Notes under the pieces: model-generated
Seen by the model: only the letters and a program-made list of their open reading frames with translations
What the model was told of the DNA's origin: nothing
Database searches by the model: none
Source of the DNA: Gemmatimonadales bacterium
GTDB taxonomy: Bacteria; Gemmatimonadota; Gemmatimonadetes; Gemmatimonadales; GWC2-71-9
DNA: 6,189 bases
Direction: 5' to 3'
Assembly: GCA_013813145.1 (NCBI GenBank)
Contig: JACCSE010000230.1
Location: forward strand, 1-6,189
Made by a program: the position numbers and the translations under genes
Shown here: piece after piece, positions 5,903-6,189 of the stretch
Layout of the letters: each line of letters starts with the position of its first letter
How positions within the stretch are numbered: position 1 is the stretch's first letter

Positions 5903-6189
5903 CTACGCCTTCGGTCCACTCGTGCCCACCCTGTCGAGCACCTCGCGCACCTTCTCCAGCAGCGTGGCCGGCGAAAATGGCTTTTGCAGGAAGGGCGTGT
6001 CCGTGCCCGTTTCGAGGAGACCGCGTCGCACGACCTCCTCGTCGGTAAAGCCGGAGATGTAAAGCACCGGCACCCCCGGTAGGACGCTCGCGAGCCGACG
6101 ATCGAGCTCACCCCCGGCGATGCCGGGCATAACGACATCGGTGAGCATGAGATCGATCGCGAAATCGGGCGACTCGATAAGCCGCAGGG
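5903..6189 (-). CDS. Response-regulator receiver domain, C-terminal part (gene continues past the window)
   Basis: This is a phosphoacceptor domain of two-component signalling. The open frame runs from the right edge (LRLIESPDFAIDL) through LMLTDVVMPGIAGGEL, with the phosphoacceptor Asp codon at 6139-6137. It continues with the strand VPVLYISGF carrying the conserved Ser, then FLQKPFSP with the conserved Lys codon at 5983-5981. The last helix is LLEKVREVLDR and the protein ends GTSGPKA before TAG at 5905-5903. An ATG at 6148 falls inside the fold just before the acceptor Asp, so it is not the start; the first strand and acidic pair lie off the window. YISGFTDEEVVRRG...FLQKPF is, as I recall, typical of receivers at the C-terminus of hybrid histidine kinases. 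Whether it is a hybrid kinase or a stand-alone regulator cannot be seen here. Confidence 0.88.
   Translation of the reverse strand, partial: LRLIESPDFAIDLMLTDVVMPGIAGGELDRRLASVLPGVPVLYISGFTDEEVVRRGLLETGTDTPFLQKPFSPATLLEKVREVLDRVGTSGPKA

Noticed and set aside
1..6189. Search for CRISPR repeats, transposase, integrase, toxin-antitoxin or defence genes.
   Set aside because: No regularly spaced repeats, no flanking inverted or direct repeats of an insertion element, and no matching protein motifs were seen.

Overview
The window is GC-rich and densely packed. It reads like a bacterial chromosome from the Gemmatimonadota or a neighbouring soil phylum. That placement is an inference from three things: a Ser/Thr kinase with an N-terminal membrane domain, lipoproteins ending their signals in LLASC with a C-G-G-D-D start, and a receiver domain of a type common at the ends of hybrid histidine kinases. 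No sequence search was possible.

Layout, left to right. Bases 1-1501 (+) hold the 3' part of a membrane-anchored Hanks-type Ser/Thr protein kinase. Its catalytic domain is intact, but the membrane domain is split over three reading frames by two apparent single-base losses. Bases 1489-3582 (-) encode a RecQ helicase with helicase core, zinc-binding cysteines, winged helix and HRDC domain; its 3' end overlaps the kinase 3' end by 13 bp. Bases 3751-4284 (+) encode a small exported protein resembling the DUF1579 family, divergent from recQ. Bases 5066-4288 (-) form a two-gene lipoprotein operon: an unrecognised small lipoprotein, then a Bor/Iss-family lipoprotein that starts inside the upstream stop codon (GTGA).

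From 5067 to 5902 no intact gene is visible. This stretch holds a 14-bp palindrome, a terminator-like hairpin, the 3' half of a tRNA-Gly(CCC) whose 5' half does not fold, and a truncated, frameshifted second copy of the bor-like gene. At 5903 to the right edge (-) is the C-terminal receiver domain of a two-component protein.

The genes do not form one pathway. They are ordinary housekeeping, signalling and envelope genes in convergent and divergent units. I do not see a new biological system. The most interesting part is 5067-5902, where a tRNA 3'-half remnant, a terminator and a broken bor duplicate suggest a past insertion or rearrangement. The frame breaks in the kinase may be either sequencing errors or genuine decay.
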